The position numbers and the translations under genes are program-made. Of a DNA stretch of 64,000 nucleotides, positions 36,874 to 47,497 are shown piece after piece (positions within the stretch are counted from its first letter, which is position 1; every line of letters starts with the position of its first letter). Where the stretch lies: the NCBI RefSeq assembly GCF_001593005.1, contig NZ_LQZQ01000045.1:806001-870000 (forward strand). The letters run 5' to 3'. Under the pieces are notes generated by a model. That model ran no database searches, had not been told where the DNA came from, and was given only the letters and a program-made list of their open reading frames with translations. The DNA comes from Roseivirga ehrenbergii (GTDB lineage: Bacteria > Bacteroidota > Bacteroidia > Cytophagales > Cyclobacteriaceae).

Positions 36874-39800
36874 TTATCTAATTATAAACTTCTTTGTTTC
36901 CACCTTACCTAAATGACTAACTGTTAGGAAATAAATCCCAGCCGATAGCAAGCTAGTCTCTTCTACTTCTCCCTGTTCAGGTGAAAGCGTTTTATTTAAA
37001 AGTATTTCTCCTTTAATATCTCTAATCATTAGTTTAGGAAGCTCTAAGGCATTCTGTGACCAAACTCTAAGTTTTTCACCTGTAGTAATTACATTTCCTT
37101 TCAGTCCAAAACTGAAAGTATGAACTCCTTCATAAACCACACTGATAACTTCTGAATACTCAAATTGTCCATTGAAGTCAGTTTGCTTAAGCCTATAGTA
37201 TGATCTCCCCAAAACCGGATTCAAATCTGATATGCTGTATGACCTTGTAGCGGTGGTTGTGCCTGCTCCTTCTACAAATAAAACTGGCGTAAATTCTTTT
37301 CCGTCTGCAGATCGCTCAATAGTGAAAAGTTGATTGTTTTCTTCAATGGCAGTTACCCATTTCAAATTGATAGAGCCTTTTGATGGATAGGCATTGAAAG
37401 AGAGCAATACAATTGGCAAACGTTCGGTGGTATTATCCATTGCATATAAATCACCAAAGCCTGCTACATCGCTCACCGTTACCGTATTGTTGGTTGGGTT
37501 TACAGTTCCGCCTACAAACCAGTCTAGAGTGCCTCCTGCAATTGTTCGGTAGGCTACTCCAACCATATTACTCTCTGAGGTTTGTGTAAAGTCTGATGCA
37601 TCGTAAATAAAACTAGCATTGTATACTGGACTGGTAATGTTATTACCTGAAACTGTCCAATACAAGTCTATATAGTCTGTTGCCGCAGTACCATCATCAT
37701 CACCCGCTGGTGAATCGCCAGTATTATCTCTATCACGGTTAGGATGTGCTGAATCTGTTATACTAAAATCAATCGAAGCACCACCGCCTATTGTTGCAGA
37801 TGTTAGTGTAAGGGTTATGGGGGAATACTGATCGCCTCCAATTGGAACGAAAAATGTACCTAAAGCTGAAAGGCCATACCTAAGTACTCCACCTGCATTA
37901 TCTTGTATATAACTGATTGAATTTCCTCCAGTAATTGTCGCCCCTGGAGACATAATTATATTCTGACCTCCCATAATAATATCACCTGCTGTCATAGTCA
38001 ACCGATTGTCGATAGTGATGTCTGCAGTAGTTGTAACATCCTGTCCATCAGCCTTATTTATAACCAAATTGTAATAATTATTTCCTGCGTCTGTGGTTTG
38101 TTGAATCTCCTGATTGCTCACAGTACGATTGTAGGTAACCGTATTGCCCACAGCCGAAGCTGTAAAAGAGCTTATGGTAAAGTTTGCATTTGAACCACCA
38201 TAAAGCATCGATCCATTCGCACCATTGATAAATGCCCCTGTTCCACCGAGTGCATCAGATATATCTACTCCTCCAGAGTTTGTATTGGTGTAAGATGCAG
38301 GTGTGTTTATTAAAAAATCGGACATGGTATTCATTGCTCCCGTTCCAGAAATAGTTCCAGTAGCACTTGTCAGGGTGTACTCACAACCTGCTCCGTTACA
38401 GCCTGTAAAAGTGCCGTCATTTGATAAGTTACCCGAAACTGTAGGAGAATAGGCAGCGGTTACCAGCCAAGATCCATTTGAGTTTACATCAATATCATTG
38501 AAGTTGTAAGTTCCCGCAGCTCCATCAATAGTAAAACTACCATTGTCTACAGTAATTGTGCCCGTAGAAGTAATAGAAGTATTGGCCAAAGTCATTGCTC
38601 CACCTGTAGCAATATCCATATTTACGAAGGTCAAAGTACCTGTATTAGAATCAACAGTTCCTCCATTTATATCAAAGTCTCCAGCAATACTGACGGTTGT
38701 TCCAAGTTGATTAAATGCACCACTATTCACGGTTAATCCTCCAGCAGCATTTGTAAGGGTTAAGGTTCCTGCTCTTAAGTCAACAGTGCCTGTTGCCAAG
38801 GTCATATCAGTGGCATCTATGGTCGAAGCAGTTGTTTCATTCAAATCCATAGCCCCACCTGTAATGGTAATATCACCTGAAATATTCATATCACCATCAT
38901 TATGGTCATACTCACCTGATGACATAAGTAAATCGCCTGAAATATTAATTGTAGCTGTATTATCATTAAACAACAATTCACCACCAGCAATTGTCAAATC
39001 ATTAGTTACATTCAGCGTATTAGCTCCGTTCATTACAAGCCTTCCTGAATTTACAATTATTCCACCCGTAGCATTTGTAACATTCATTGTACCAGCCCTT
39101 AACTGAACATCTCCCGTAGCGATAGCCATGTCTGTGGCATCCAAGGTTCCTCCATCTAAAAAAGCCGACCCATTGGTTAAATTGAAATCGCCTGATACGT
39201 TTACGTCACCATCATTTTGATCATAAATACCAGTTGATGAAGTGGTTATATCGCCAGTAACATCTAGTACAACGGTTGCATCATTTGGTCTAAAAATCCC
39301 TCCAGAAATCGCTATCGAACCTGCAGAAACATCGGCTCCAGAATTAAGAATTGTAGTGCCACTTTGTACGGCAATTTGACCTGCAACATCTAATGTACTT
39401 AATATAGCTACGTTGTTCGCATCACTATCTATGGTCAATCCGCCAGCTGCGTTAGAAATTGTCATTGTACCGCTGCTAAGCGTTACTGCAGCATCAGTAA
39501 TGGTCATATCTGTGGCGTCTAATGTAGAGGTCCCTGATTCAGAAATAATCATTGTTCCACTCGTCAGAATAATATCTCCAGTTACATTTACATCCCCTTC
39601 ATTTTGGTCGTAGTTACCATCTGACATCAAGAGGTTTCCTCCAATATTTACCGTATTATTGGTTGAGAAAGGCGACAATTCAGCATTAGCACCAGCAATA
39701 CTTAAATTACCTGTAACGGCCAGGATTCTATTATCTCGCACCCTCATTTCTCCAGAGTTTATGGTCAGGTTATTTTCAACCGACACATCGTTATTTAGTA

Positions 39801-40746
39801 CTTGAAGCAAAACGCCATTATCCATGTTGACTATTAAGTCATAAAAAGGAAAAGTAATATCAAGTGTTTCATTGGTGGTTCCTTGGTAGGTAAATGAACT
39901 TCCTGGATTATTTAGATCCCAGTTATCCAATGTGAAATTTGCCCCACCGGCATGGGTATTTACTGTAATAGAGCCATCATTAATCAAAGTACCCGAGCCT
40001 ACTATGTCATCGTTCACAACCAAAGTACCTTCATTAGTCATGGTTACGGGACCATTAATTACAACCCTGGTCAACGTATTTGTACCTGTACCACCAATAC
40101 TCTCTCCATCTCCATTAAGAACATAGTTACAACCATCTACGGTTGAGCATGGTGTCATAGTATTTCCGCTATTATTCAAAATAGAACCGTTAAATGTAAA
40201 GTTTTGGGTAGAATTATTAGTCCATGTACCGCTTCCGTTAATAGTTAAATCAGTATAAACATTATTTGAAGCTTGGGCCGTGGTGAACTCTAACAGGCCA
40301 CTGAGTACCGTTGGCCCATTCGCTGTAATTCTGACGGCAATTACTTCGAGGTGACTAGAAGCATTTACGGTGGAACTACCAGTTATTACGATACGATGAT
40401 TATTGGAGGAGCCAGATAATCTAGCACGAGTGCCAACCGTTGAATTGGCCACAAAATTACCTCTAACATTTAGTCTGCTAGGGTTAGCTGTAAAAGCTAG
40501 AGTACCTCTATCAATAGTAAGATTATTACAATTTTGAGTGGTGGTGGAAGCAATGTTTATGGTGTGCCCAGTTTGAATGGTAACATTGTCGTCATTATCA
40601 GGAATACCATCAGCGTCTGATCCACTCACTAAAAGCCAACTTCCAGGAGCAGTCCAGTTGCCAGAAGCAACATTGCTCTGAAAATTAGCTTGAGCACTAC
40701 AGAGAACAGTACACACAAATAATGTGAATGCAAAAATAAACTTCAC
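36874..40746 (-). CDS. T9SS-exported repeat protein (type A sorting domain), 1290 residues
   Basis: A signal peptide (KFIFAFTLFVCTVLCSAQ) is initiated at a GTG. After an N-terminal block GSWTAPGSWLLVSGSDADGI come roughly 900 residues of Gly/Thr/Asn/Asp-rich short repeats (LTI-x-x-G, ISGD-(I/L)-x-x-(S/T)-x-G) that should form a beta-solenoid. Near the end are RLPIVLLSFNAYPSKGSI and YYRLKQTDFNGQFEYSE, a T9SS-associated Ig/FN3-like domain, and a C-terminal sorting domain ending in VETKKFIIR. The probable role is a secreted or surface-attached adhesin or matrix protein. The next gene upstream is a paralogue with the same architecture. Confidence 0.88.
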   Translation of the reverse strand: MKFIFAFTLFVCTVLCSAQANFQSNVASGNWTAPGSWLLVSGSDADGIPDNDDNVTIQTGHTINIASTTTQNCNNLTIDRGTLAFTANPSRLNVRGNFVANSTVGTRARLSGSSNNHRIVITGSSTVNASSHLEVIAVRITANGPTVLSGLLEFTTAQASNNVYTDLTINGSGTWTNNSTQNFTFNGSILNNSGNTMTPCSTVDGCNYVLNGDGESIGGTGTNTLTRVVINGPVTMTNEGTLVVNDDIVGSGTLINDGSITVNTHAGGANFTLDNWDLNNPGSSFTYQGTTNETLDITFPFYDLIVNMDNGVLLQVLNNDVSVENNLTINSGEMRVRDNRILAVTGNLSIAGANAELSPFSTNNTVNIGGNLLMSDGNYDQNEGDVNVTGDIILTSGTMIISESGTSTLDATDMTITDAAVTLSSGTMTISNAAGGLTIDSDANNVAILSTLDVAGQIAVQSGTTILNSGADVSAGSIAISGGIFRPNDATVVLDVTGDITTSSTGIYDQNDGDVNVSGDFNLTNGSAFLDGGTLDATDMAIATGDVQLRAGTMNVTNATGGIIVNSGRLVMNGANTLNVTNDLTIAGGELLFNDNTATINISGDLLMSSGEYDHNDGDMNISGDITITGGAMDLNETTASTIDATDMTLATGTVDLRAGTLTLTNAAGGLTVNSGAFNQLGTTVSIAGDFDINGGTVDSNTGTLTFVNMDIATGGAMTLANTSITSTGTITVDNGSFTIDGAAGTYNFNDIDVNSNGSWLVTAAYSPTVSGNLSNDGTFTGCNGAGCEYTLTSATGTISGTGAMNTMSDFLINTPASYTNTNSGGVDISDALGGTGAFINGANGSMLYGGSNANFTISSFTASAVGNTVTYNRTVSNQEIQQTTDAGNNYYNLVINKADGQDVTTTADITIDNRLTMTAGDIIMGGQNIIMSPGATITGGNSISYIQDNAGGVLRYGLSALGTFFVPIGGDQYSPITLTLTSATIGGGASIDFSITDSAHPNRDRDNTGDSPAGDDDGTAATDYIDLYWTVSGNNITSPVYNASFIYDASDFTQTSESNMVGVAYRTIAGGTLDWFVGGTVNPTNNTVTVSDVAGFGDLYAMDNTTERLPIVLLSFNAYPSKGSINLKWVTAIEENNQLFTIERSADGKEFTPVLFVEGAGTTTATRSYSISDLNPVLGRSYYRLKQTDFNGQFEYSEVISVVYEGVHTFSFGLKGNVITTGEKLRVWSQNALELPKLMIRDIKGEILLNKTLSPEQGEVEETSLLSAGIYFLTVSHLGKVETKKFIIR
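38620..39560 (-). repeat. Internal beta-solenoid repeats within T9SS protein
   Basis: The block encoding NISGDITIT-x-G, then (L/S)-x-A-T-D-M-T-x-A-T-G-T-V-x-L-R-A-G-T, then a NAxGGLTVNSG-type segment recurs about four times with a period of roughly 330-370 bp, and copies remain similar at the DNA level. Unit boundaries are approximate, read by eye. Confidence 0.55.
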
Positions 40747-40952
40747 AGCAGTTTCGGTATTTAATCTAAATGGTTAATTCAGCACTAGTGCTAGGAATAA
40801 TAGTCGACTAATAAGCTCAAAAGTGAGTAGTGCGGTGAAAGACGCATTGAGCTTACTAAGACAATCGAGGTTCTCTGCGTAAAAGAACAAAAAATATTCG
40901 GACTTTCTAAATATAGAATTACCAAAAAAGTTAGCTTAAAGACCTGCGTCAA

Positions 40953-43900
40953 CTACTTAATAAACACCTTCAACGACTCTGTGAAGTTTCCGTTTATTAC
41001 TTTCAAGATATAGACTCCTGATTTTAAAGCAGTTGGAATTTGTAATTTCACAAGACCATCATCACCCTTCTCAGTGATTTCGAGAATTTCAGAAGAGTTA
41101 AGAGATATCAATTTTAGGATAACGTTTTCATTGCCGATTTGTGCATGTTGAATATTAAGGTAATTTCCTCGATAAACAGCATTAGGATATACCTTAAGAT
41201 TAGAATTCTTTTCAAAGACAGTGGCATTCATTACACTAATCACCTCTGATAATTCAAAAGCCCCATTAAAATCTGTCTGTTTTAATCGATAGTAATTTCT
41301 ACCTAAAATTGGTGAATCATCAAATGCTGTGTAAGTGTTGGTTTCTTCACTTGACCCTTTACCCGACACAAATAGGATAGGCTCAAAATCAAGTCCATTT
41401 TGAGAACGCTCTATGGTAAAGAAATCATTGTCCAATTCTGAAGCAGTAGACCATGACAATTGAACCTTAGCCTTTTTTACTTCGGCAGTAAATGAAAGCA
41501 ATACAATTGGCAAACGACTATCGGTATTGTCCATCGCATACATGTCGCCAAACCCGTCTCCACTGTTTAACGATACAGTATTGGTTGTAGGGTTTACTGT
41601 TCCAGCCTCCTTCCAATCTAAAACTGGTCCCATTCCACCAATTCTTGTCCGTCTGAGTGCTGCCACCATATCCGATTCTGTACCCGTTACGTCCGCATCT
41701 ACATATTGATATGTGGCGCTAAAGGATGGGTCTGTAATGTCATTTCCAGTCACGGTCCAGTATCTACTTAAATAGGATACTGCTGCTGTTCCGTCATCGT
41801 CTCCTCCAGAAGCAGTATTGTCTGTGTTTCTATTTGGATGGTTGGCATCTGTGACGCTAAAATTTACATAAGGGTTAGCACCAAGTGTACCCCCATTTAA
41901 GGTAAAATTAGTAATAGGTGAGAAATCGTTGTCATCTCCCATAGGAAGGGATACTGATTGACCCGTTGCGGAAAAATATTTTCTGATAACACCCGAGCTA
42001 TTTTGTCTAATATATTCAGTAGCATTTCCACCAGTAACGTTTGCTCCAGAGGCTAATTCTAGGTTGTAAGTATTCAACACCGGATCGCCCGCAATGATAT
42101 TTAAAGTGCCATTTACACGTACATTATTTACCAACTGAAGTCGCTGATAGTCTCCCGTTCCGGTAAAATCTAAAGTCACATTATAGTAATCATTATTAGC
42201 GCTGCTTGTTGCCCTCCATCTCTGGCTCGATGAAGCAGTACCATATACCACTGTGTTTCCAGTAGCTGAGGCCGTGAAATTTGAAATGGTGAAATTTGAG
42301 CCAGAACTATTATCACCCTGATACCTCAAAGTAGCTCCTGCCCCATTAATAAATGTTCCAGTACCATTTAAAGTACCCGCTACCGTTAAATCCGTATTGT
42401 TTGTGTAACTGGCCGGGCTGTTAATTAGAATATCTCGAAGTGAAAGATTTCCAGAACCGTTTAAACTACCTGAAGTGCTTGTCAATGTGTAAATACTACT
42501 TCCATAACTTGGGCTAGTAAACGATCCATTGTTGGTTATGTTCCCTGAAACCGTAAAGTTATTGGGTTGAGTAACTGCCCAAGAGCCACCAGAATTCACC
42601 AAAATTGTATTGAAATTCTTAGAGCTGCCTGATGAATTAAAAGTTATCGTACCATTTATGGTAGTTGTTCCTGTTACGCTAGTTGGAATATTGCCAAGTA
42701 CAAGCTCTTTACCTTCTGCAACGTTAATTGACCCTGCTGAAAAATCACCTCGACTAAGGTTTGTAGTTCCACTCACCAAAGAAAACTCGCCCCCAACAGC
42801 TAGCGTGGCTGCTGCATTATTGACAATCAAGTTACTTGTTCCGTTCAGGGTGAAATTCCCTGTTGTAGTAATAGTACCGCTACTAAAAGTAATGGCTGCA
42901 TTATTCATGGTGAAAGAGCCTGCATCTAAGGTAGAAGAAGCACCACTGAACAAAAAGTCTGAACCAGAGATGTTTACATTACCTGTTACATTTACATCTC
43001 CGTTATTGTGATCATATTCACCCCCAGTGCCAATAAAGTCTCCACTTATGTTCACAACTGCAGAGGCATTATCAGGAGTAAACTCGCCATCCTCTAAGAT
43101 TAAGTCATTCCCTATATTTAAAGTAACGGCATTAACCTGTAGTATACCGTCTTGAATAGTAAGGTCATTTAAAACAGACAAACTACTACCAAAGCTTAAG
43201 CTACCGCTCGATTTATTAAGAACAAGGTTATAATAGTTACCTGAGAACGATGTAGGATTTCCATAGCCTGTATACGTTATAGTATTGCCAGTTGCAGAAG
43301 CGTTGAATGTGCTTACTGTAAAAGGCCCGCTATTTTGTAATTCTAAATTACCTCCCGCACCATTAGTAAAACTTCCAGTACCTGACATATCATTCCTAAC
43401 CGCCAAATTCCCATTATTTGTATAGTTCGCTGGAGAGTTAAAAACCACCTTATACATGCTCATTGGATTTGCTCCCCCAATCGTACCTGTGGCACTTACA
43501 AACCGGAACTCGGTTTGGTCGTTGGCGGTAAAGGTTCCATTGTTTGTAACATTGCCGCTAAAAGTATAGAGGTCTTGACCACCTACTGTCATCGTAGCAC
43601 CACTATTAATGATAAGGTTCCCAAAGTTTCGCGGTTTGGCACCATAACCAGAAATGGCTAAGGTTCCATTAACCGTAGTTGTGCCAGCTATTGTAAAGTT
43701 ATTTGCGCCAACATTTAAAGTAATACCGTTGTTGATATTCAAGTTACCCAAAACATTAAACACATGGTTGTTAGAGTATCCTGCTACGGTTGAATTGGCA
43801 ATTACGCTTACGTTTCCATTAATGGTAACGGTATTATTGCTGGAAAAACTTATCGTACCGTTGTTAAAGGTAAGATTGTTGCAGGCCTGTGTGGCCGAAA

Positions 43901-44096
43901 TAGAAATATTATACCCCGATTGAATCGTAACATTATCATTACTATCGGGAATGCCATCTGCGTCTGAACCACTAATCAAAGTCCATCTAGATGCAGAGTT
44001 CCAAGAACCACCACTAGCTGACACAAAGACACCTTGTGAAAAAGCAGTAATTTGACAATAAAGTAAAAGGGTGAAGGCGAAAGTAAAAAACCTCAT
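40953..44096 (-). CDS. T9SS-exported repeat protein (type A sorting domain), 1047 residues
   Basis: Signal peptide (RFFTFAFTLLLYCQITAFSQ), then GSWNSASRWTLISGSDADGI, nearly the same opening block as the downstream paralogue. About 700 residues of solenoid-type repeats (LNINNGITLNVG; NDLTIQDGIL) follow, then the shared RLPIVLLSF...RSQNGLDFEPILFVSGKG and YYRLKQTDFNGAFELSE domain and a sorting domain with KVYPNAV near its start and ESLKVFIK at the end. It is paralogous to the 1290-residue neighbour but with a shorter repeat region. A 206-bp gap separates the pair, so they may have separate promoters. Confidence 0.88.
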   Translation of the reverse strand: MRFFTFAFTLLLYCQITAFSQGVFVSASGGSWNSASRWTLISGSDADGIPDSNDNVTIQSGYNISISATQACNNLTFNNGTISFSSNNTVTINGNVSVIANSTVAGYSNNHVFNVLGNLNINNGITLNVGANNFTIAGTTTVNGTLAISGYGAKPRNFGNLIINSGATMTVGGQDLYTFSGNVTNNGTFTANDQTEFRFVSATGTIGGANPMSMYKVVFNSPANYTNNGNLAVRNDMSGTGSFTNGAGGNLELQNSGPFTVSTFNASATGNTITYTGYGNPTSFSGNYYNLVLNKSSGSLSFGSSLSVLNDLTIQDGILQVNAVTLNIGNDLILEDGEFTPDNASAVVNISGDFIGTGGEYDHNNGDVNVTGNVNISGSDFLFSGASSTLDAGSFTMNNAAITFSSGTITTTGNFTLNGTSNLIVNNAAATLAVGGEFSLVSGTTNLSRGDFSAGSINVAEGKELVLGNIPTSVTGTTTINGTITFNSSGSSKNFNTILVNSGGSWAVTQPNNFTVSGNITNNGSFTSPSYGSSIYTLTSTSGSLNGSGNLSLRDILINSPASYTNNTDLTVAGTLNGTGTFINGAGATLRYQGDNSSGSNFTISNFTASATGNTVVYGTASSSQRWRATSSANNDYYNVTLDFTGTGDYQRLQLVNNVRVNGTLNIIAGDPVLNTYNLELASGANVTGGNATEYIRQNSSGVIRKYFSATGQSVSLPMGDDNDFSPITNFTLNGGTLGANPYVNFSVTDANHPNRNTDNTASGGDDDGTAAVSYLSRYWTVTGNDITDPSFSATYQYVDADVTGTESDMVAALRRTRIGGMGPVLDWKEAGTVNPTTNTVSLNSGDGFGDMYAMDNTDSRLPIVLLSFTAEVKKAKVQLSWSTASELDNDFFTIERSQNGLDFEPILFVSGKGSSEETNTYTAFDDSPILGRNYYRLKQTDFNGAFELSEVISVMNATVFEKNSNLKVYPNAVYRGNYLNIQHAQIGNENVILKLISLNSSEILEITEKGDDGLVKLQIPTALKSGVYILKVINGNFTESLKVFIK

Positions 44097-44484
44097 TAAA
44101 GATAATCAGTTAGCGTTTTAAGGTTTCAGATACGGATAAAGCATAGGGTTTGGATTTCGAGCAATTAATTTTTTATATCTGTGAAACGCATTTTTCAATC
44201 TATGTAATACCGAAATACTCTTGAAATAGTTCGCACCCTACCATTTATTTTTGCTTCATTTTTCAGCATGAAAACATGTGAGAAAAAGCACACTGACAAT
44301 AGCAACACATAATTCAACTCAGTGAACAAAGCAGAAAATATTCATTGCAAAAAAACATTATTCACAGGCCGAAATACAATTCTTAACCTCGATCAATTCC
44401 CTTAAAACTTTTTAGAGAATAAGAAACCGCTTCTATTATGAGTTGGTTAATATTGCAGTGTTCAAACAGATAAAAAGATTTCAG
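44097..44484. other. Divergent intergenic region between T9SS gene and M3 peptidase
   Basis: 388 bp, A+T-rich. It contains TATTTTTG (44246-44253), a match to the -7 consensus on the plus strand, with a TTG 22 bp upstream at 44221, a possible promoter of the peptidase gene about 230 bp away. No structured RNA or repeat was recognised. Confidence 0.5.
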
Positions 44485-46518
44485 ATGAATCCCCTAATTG
44501 AAAAAAACAACAGCCCGTTTCAAACTCCATATTTTTCACGAATCAAAAACGAACATTATCAGCCCGCTATTGAAACCTTGATTAATCAAGCAAAGGTTGG
44601 AATTGAGAACATTAATAAACTGAGTGAAACGCCTAATTTTAAGAATACGGTAGAAACCCTAGAGTTTTCGGGAAAGCAGTTGGATAGAGCTTCTTCTATA
44701 TTTTTCAACTTGAATTCTGCTGAAACCAATGAAGAAATGCAGGCAATTGCCAGAGAAGTTTCTCCGCTGCTTACTGAATTTTCTAACGACATCCTTTTAA
44801 ATGAGGAGCTCTTCAAAAAAGTAAAGTTTGTTTATGAAAATGAAGACAGAACAAAACTTACTGCGGAACAAAACACCTTGCTTGATAAAACTTATAAGGG
44901 GTTTGTAAGAAACGGAGCTTTATTGAATGATGATCAAAAACAAAAGCTTCGCAATATTGATGTAGAACTTTCTAAACTTTCCTTACAGTTTGGTGACCAT
45001 GTATTGGCCGAAACCAACAAATATGCTTTGGTAATTGATAACGAAAGCGACCTTAAAGGTTTACCAGATTACGCCATTGAACAAGCCGCTCAAGATGCGA
45101 TTGACAAGGGGCATGAAGGCAAATGGGTGATTACGCTTGATTACCCAAGTTATGTTCCATTTATGACTTACGCTGCAAACCGAGCACTGCGAAAAGAGTT
45201 GAGCATAGCATTTTCATCAAAAGCCTTTAAAGGCGATGAGCTAGATAACCAAGAAACCGTAAAGGCAATTGTAAAACTCAGAAACGAACGTGCTAAACTG
45301 CTTGGTTATAAAACTCATGCCGATTTTGTATTGGAAGAGCGCATGGCTGAGTCGCCTAAAAAGGTGCTCGATTTCTTAGATGAAATTCAGAAACATGGAA
45401 TTGAAGCGGCTAAGAAAGATGTAAAAGAAGTAGAAGCTTTTGCCAAGAAACTAGATGGCATAGATAAATTAGAACGCTGGGATTTCGGTTACTATTCCGA
45501 AAAGCTCAAAATGGAAAAATACAGCATTGATGATGAAATGCTAAAGCCATACTTCAAACTTGAAAATGTAGTAGATGGAGTTTTCCAAACTGCCCAAAAA
45601 CTCTATGGCTTGACATTCAAGAAGAATGATGAAATTGAAGTATACCACCCTGATGTTACAGCCTATGAAGTAAAAAACGAAAAGGGTGAGCACATGGCAA
45701 TTTTCTATGCCGATTTCTTCCCACGGCCTGGCAAACGCGCTGGCGCTTGGATGACACTTTTCGCGGGGCAATACAAAGATGAAAAAGGAGATCACCGCCC
45801 ATTGGTTTCAAACGTTTGCAACTTTACTAAGCCAGGAAAAAGTAAACCTTCACTCCTCACTTTTAACGAAGTAACTACGCTTTTCCATGAATTTGGTCAT
45901 GCTTTGCATGGAATGCTTTCCAATGTTCAATATGAAAGCCTATCAGGACCAAGCGTTTACTGGGACTTCGTTGAGCTTCCTTCTCAAATCCTAGAAAACT
46001 GGTGTTATGAAAAAGAATGCTTAGACCTTTTCGCGAAGCATTACGAAACAGGAGAAACCATTCCTGAGTCACTGGTTGAAAAAATTAAGGAAAGCGCAAA
46101 TTTCTTGGAAGGATACCAAACCATGCGTCAGTTAGGTTTTGGTAAACTAGATATGGCTTGGCACGGGCAAGATAATTCTAGCATTACCAGTGTATCTGAT
46201 TTTGAAAGAGATATTCTAAAAAATACCGAAGTGCTCGCTCCTATTGACGGGACTAATATGAGCTGCTCGTTCTCTCATATTTTCCAAGGCGGGTATTCGG
46301 CTGGGTATTACAGTTATAAATGGGCCGAAGTTTTGGATGCAGATGCTTTTGAGTATTTCAAAGAGAATGGAATTTTCAATAAAGAAATAGCCAACAAGTT
46401 TAAGGACAACATTTTATCCAAGGGAGGTTCGGAGCACCCAATGACTCTGTACAAAAGATTCAGAGGCCAAGAGCCAGATGTAAAAGCATTGTTAAGAAGA
46501 GCCGGTTTATTAAAATAA
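44485..46518 (+). CDS. M3-family zinc metallopeptidase (oligopeptidase A / Dcp type)
   Basis: 677 residues from the ATG at 44485; an in-frame TTG at 44443 would add 14 poorly fitting residues. Zinc site H-E-F-G-H in TLFHEFGHALHGM, with the downstream Glu in YWDFVELPSQILENW. FYADFFPRPGKRAGAWM and the C-terminal YSYKWAEVLDADAFEYF are the usual M3A blocks. No signal peptide, so cytoplasmic degradation of short peptides is likely. Full family length. A strong terminator follows. Confidence 0.93.
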   Translation: MNPLIEKNNSPFQTPYFSRIKNEHYQPAIETLINQAKVGIENINKLSETPNFKNTVETLEFSGKQLDRASSIFFNLNSAETNEEMQAIAREVSPLLTEFSNDILLNEELFKKVKFVYENEDRTKLTAEQNTLLDKTYKGFVRNGALLNDDQKQKLRNIDVELSKLSLQFGDHVLAETNKYALVIDNESDLKGLPDYAIEQAAQDAIDKGHEGKWVITLDYPSYVPFMTYAANRALRKELSIAFSSKAFKGDELDNQETVKAIVKLRNERAKLLGYKTHADFVLEERMAESPKKVLDFLDEIQKHGIEAAKKDVKEVEAFAKKLDGIDKLERWDFGYYSEKLKMEKYSIDDEMLKPYFKLENVVDGVFQTAQKLYGLTFKKNDEIEVYHPDVTAYEVKNEKGEHMAIFYADFFPRPGKRAGAWMTLFAGQYKDEKGDHRPLVSNVCNFTKPGKSKPSLLTFNEVTTLFHEFGHALHGMLSNVQYESLSGPSVYWDFVELPSQILENWCYEKECLDLFAKHYETGETIPESLVEKIKESANFLEGYQTMRQLGFGKLDMAWHGQDNSSITSVSDFERDILKNTEVLAPIDGTNMSCSFSHIFQGGYSAGYYSYKWAEVLDADAFEYFKENGIFNKEIANKFKDNILSKGGSEHPMTLYKRFRGQEPDVKALLRRAGLLK

Positions 46519-46546
46519 GCCCCACTCTTATTCTATAATTTTTGAG

Positions 46547-46583
46547 AAAATAGGCACCTGAAAATTAGGTGCCTATTTTTTTT
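46547..46583 (+). terminator. Intrinsic terminator after M3 peptidase
   Basis: AAAATAGGCACCT ... AGGTGCCTATTTT, 13-bp perfect stem with a 7-nt loop, followed by further T. Confidence 0.88.
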
Positions 46584-46641
46584 GAAGTCACTTTATTTAG
46601 ATGACCGATTTTCCATAAATTAGACACCTAAATTGTCCACT

Positions 46642-47436
46642 ATGCAACGCCTAATCACAACACTAGTTTTTCTAACACTGACCTATACTTATGTAGATGC
46701 TCAAGTGAATTTTACAATGAGAAGAGCCGACAATGACGAAACAGTAGAGCTTGTCAGCCTAATATCAGACGGAGAAGGAGGTGCAAATCCAACTTTTCTG
46801 ATTACCTGGAGTGGAAAATGGTGTACTCCATGTATGGATGTCATAAAATCTTTAGGCGCAGCTGCAAAATCGGGTAAAGTTCAGGTTTTGGCCCTTAATG
46901 TTGATGAAGATTGGAAAGCCATGAAAGCCAATAATTACCATAACAACTACTGGAGCAATGTTACTAACCTTTACTTAGACACTGATTTATTCAATTCATT
47001 TGATACGTATTTCACTACTTCTCAAGCTCCGGTAATTCTATTTTTTGATGAAGTAGGTCATATTCAATACATGGACGCAAGTTATAGCTTGAGGTCGTAC
47101 ATGTTCGTGGATTATTTTGGAAAAGAGTTTATTTGGGAAGATTCGGAAGGTCTTAATTCTTACGCTTGGAACTATTATTTAGAACATGAAGATGACAATA
47201 AAGTAATTCCCGAAACAGATGAAGAAATGGCAAAGGCATTAGAGTTTGTGAAACGATCTATCAGCTTAGACGCCAACTACAATAATACTGACACATACGC
47301 TGCCCTCCTATATCTATCGGGTCAATATACCGAAGCACTAAAAAAGGCCAAAGAAGCCATCGATCTTGCCAAAGAAAGTGATACGGATTATGAAACTACA
47401 AATGAGTTAATTCAGAAGATTATCGAGAAGATGTAA
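46642..47436 (+). CDS. Secreted thioredoxin-like protein
   Basis: 264 residues from the ATG at 46642 (an in-frame TTG lies three codons upstream). Signal peptide (QRLITTLVFLTLTYTYVDAQ). The thioredoxin-fold domain has the active site W-C-T-P-C (about residue 52-56) and the cis-Pro region SQAPVILFF. A C-terminal ~70-residue helical part resembles one or two TPRs (YAALLYLSGQYTEALKKAKEAI). Like the 25902 gene it combines a periplasmic thiol-redox domain with helical repeats, but the two are only distantly alike. Substrate unknown. Confidence 0.83.
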   Translation: MQRLITTLVFLTLTYTYVDAQVNFTMRRADNDETVELVSLISDGEGGANPTFLITWSGKWCTPCMDVIKSLGAAAKSGKVQVLALNVDEDWKAMKANNYHNNYWSNVTNLYLDTDLFNSFDTYFTTSQAPVILFFDEVGHIQYMDASYSLRSYMFVDYFGKEFIWEDSEGLNSYAWNYYLEHEDDNKVIPETDEEMAKALEFVKRSISLDANYNNTDTYAALLYLSGQYTEALKKAKEAIDLAKESDTDYETTNELIQKIIEKM

Positions 47437-47497
47437 CCTCTATTTTAGTAAATCAATGTTTACTAAGTAACTTTACACCAACCGAACTCCATCTATT

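Noticed and set aside
40781-40792. 12-bp perfect palindrome AGCACTAGTGCT upstream of the 1290-residue T9SS gene
   Set aside because: Short, single occurrence in the window and no promoter relation that can be shown.
44268-44312. 14-codon frame ahead of the M3 peptidase gene
   Set aside because: Too short, no supporting signal, and composition like the surrounding non-coding DNA.
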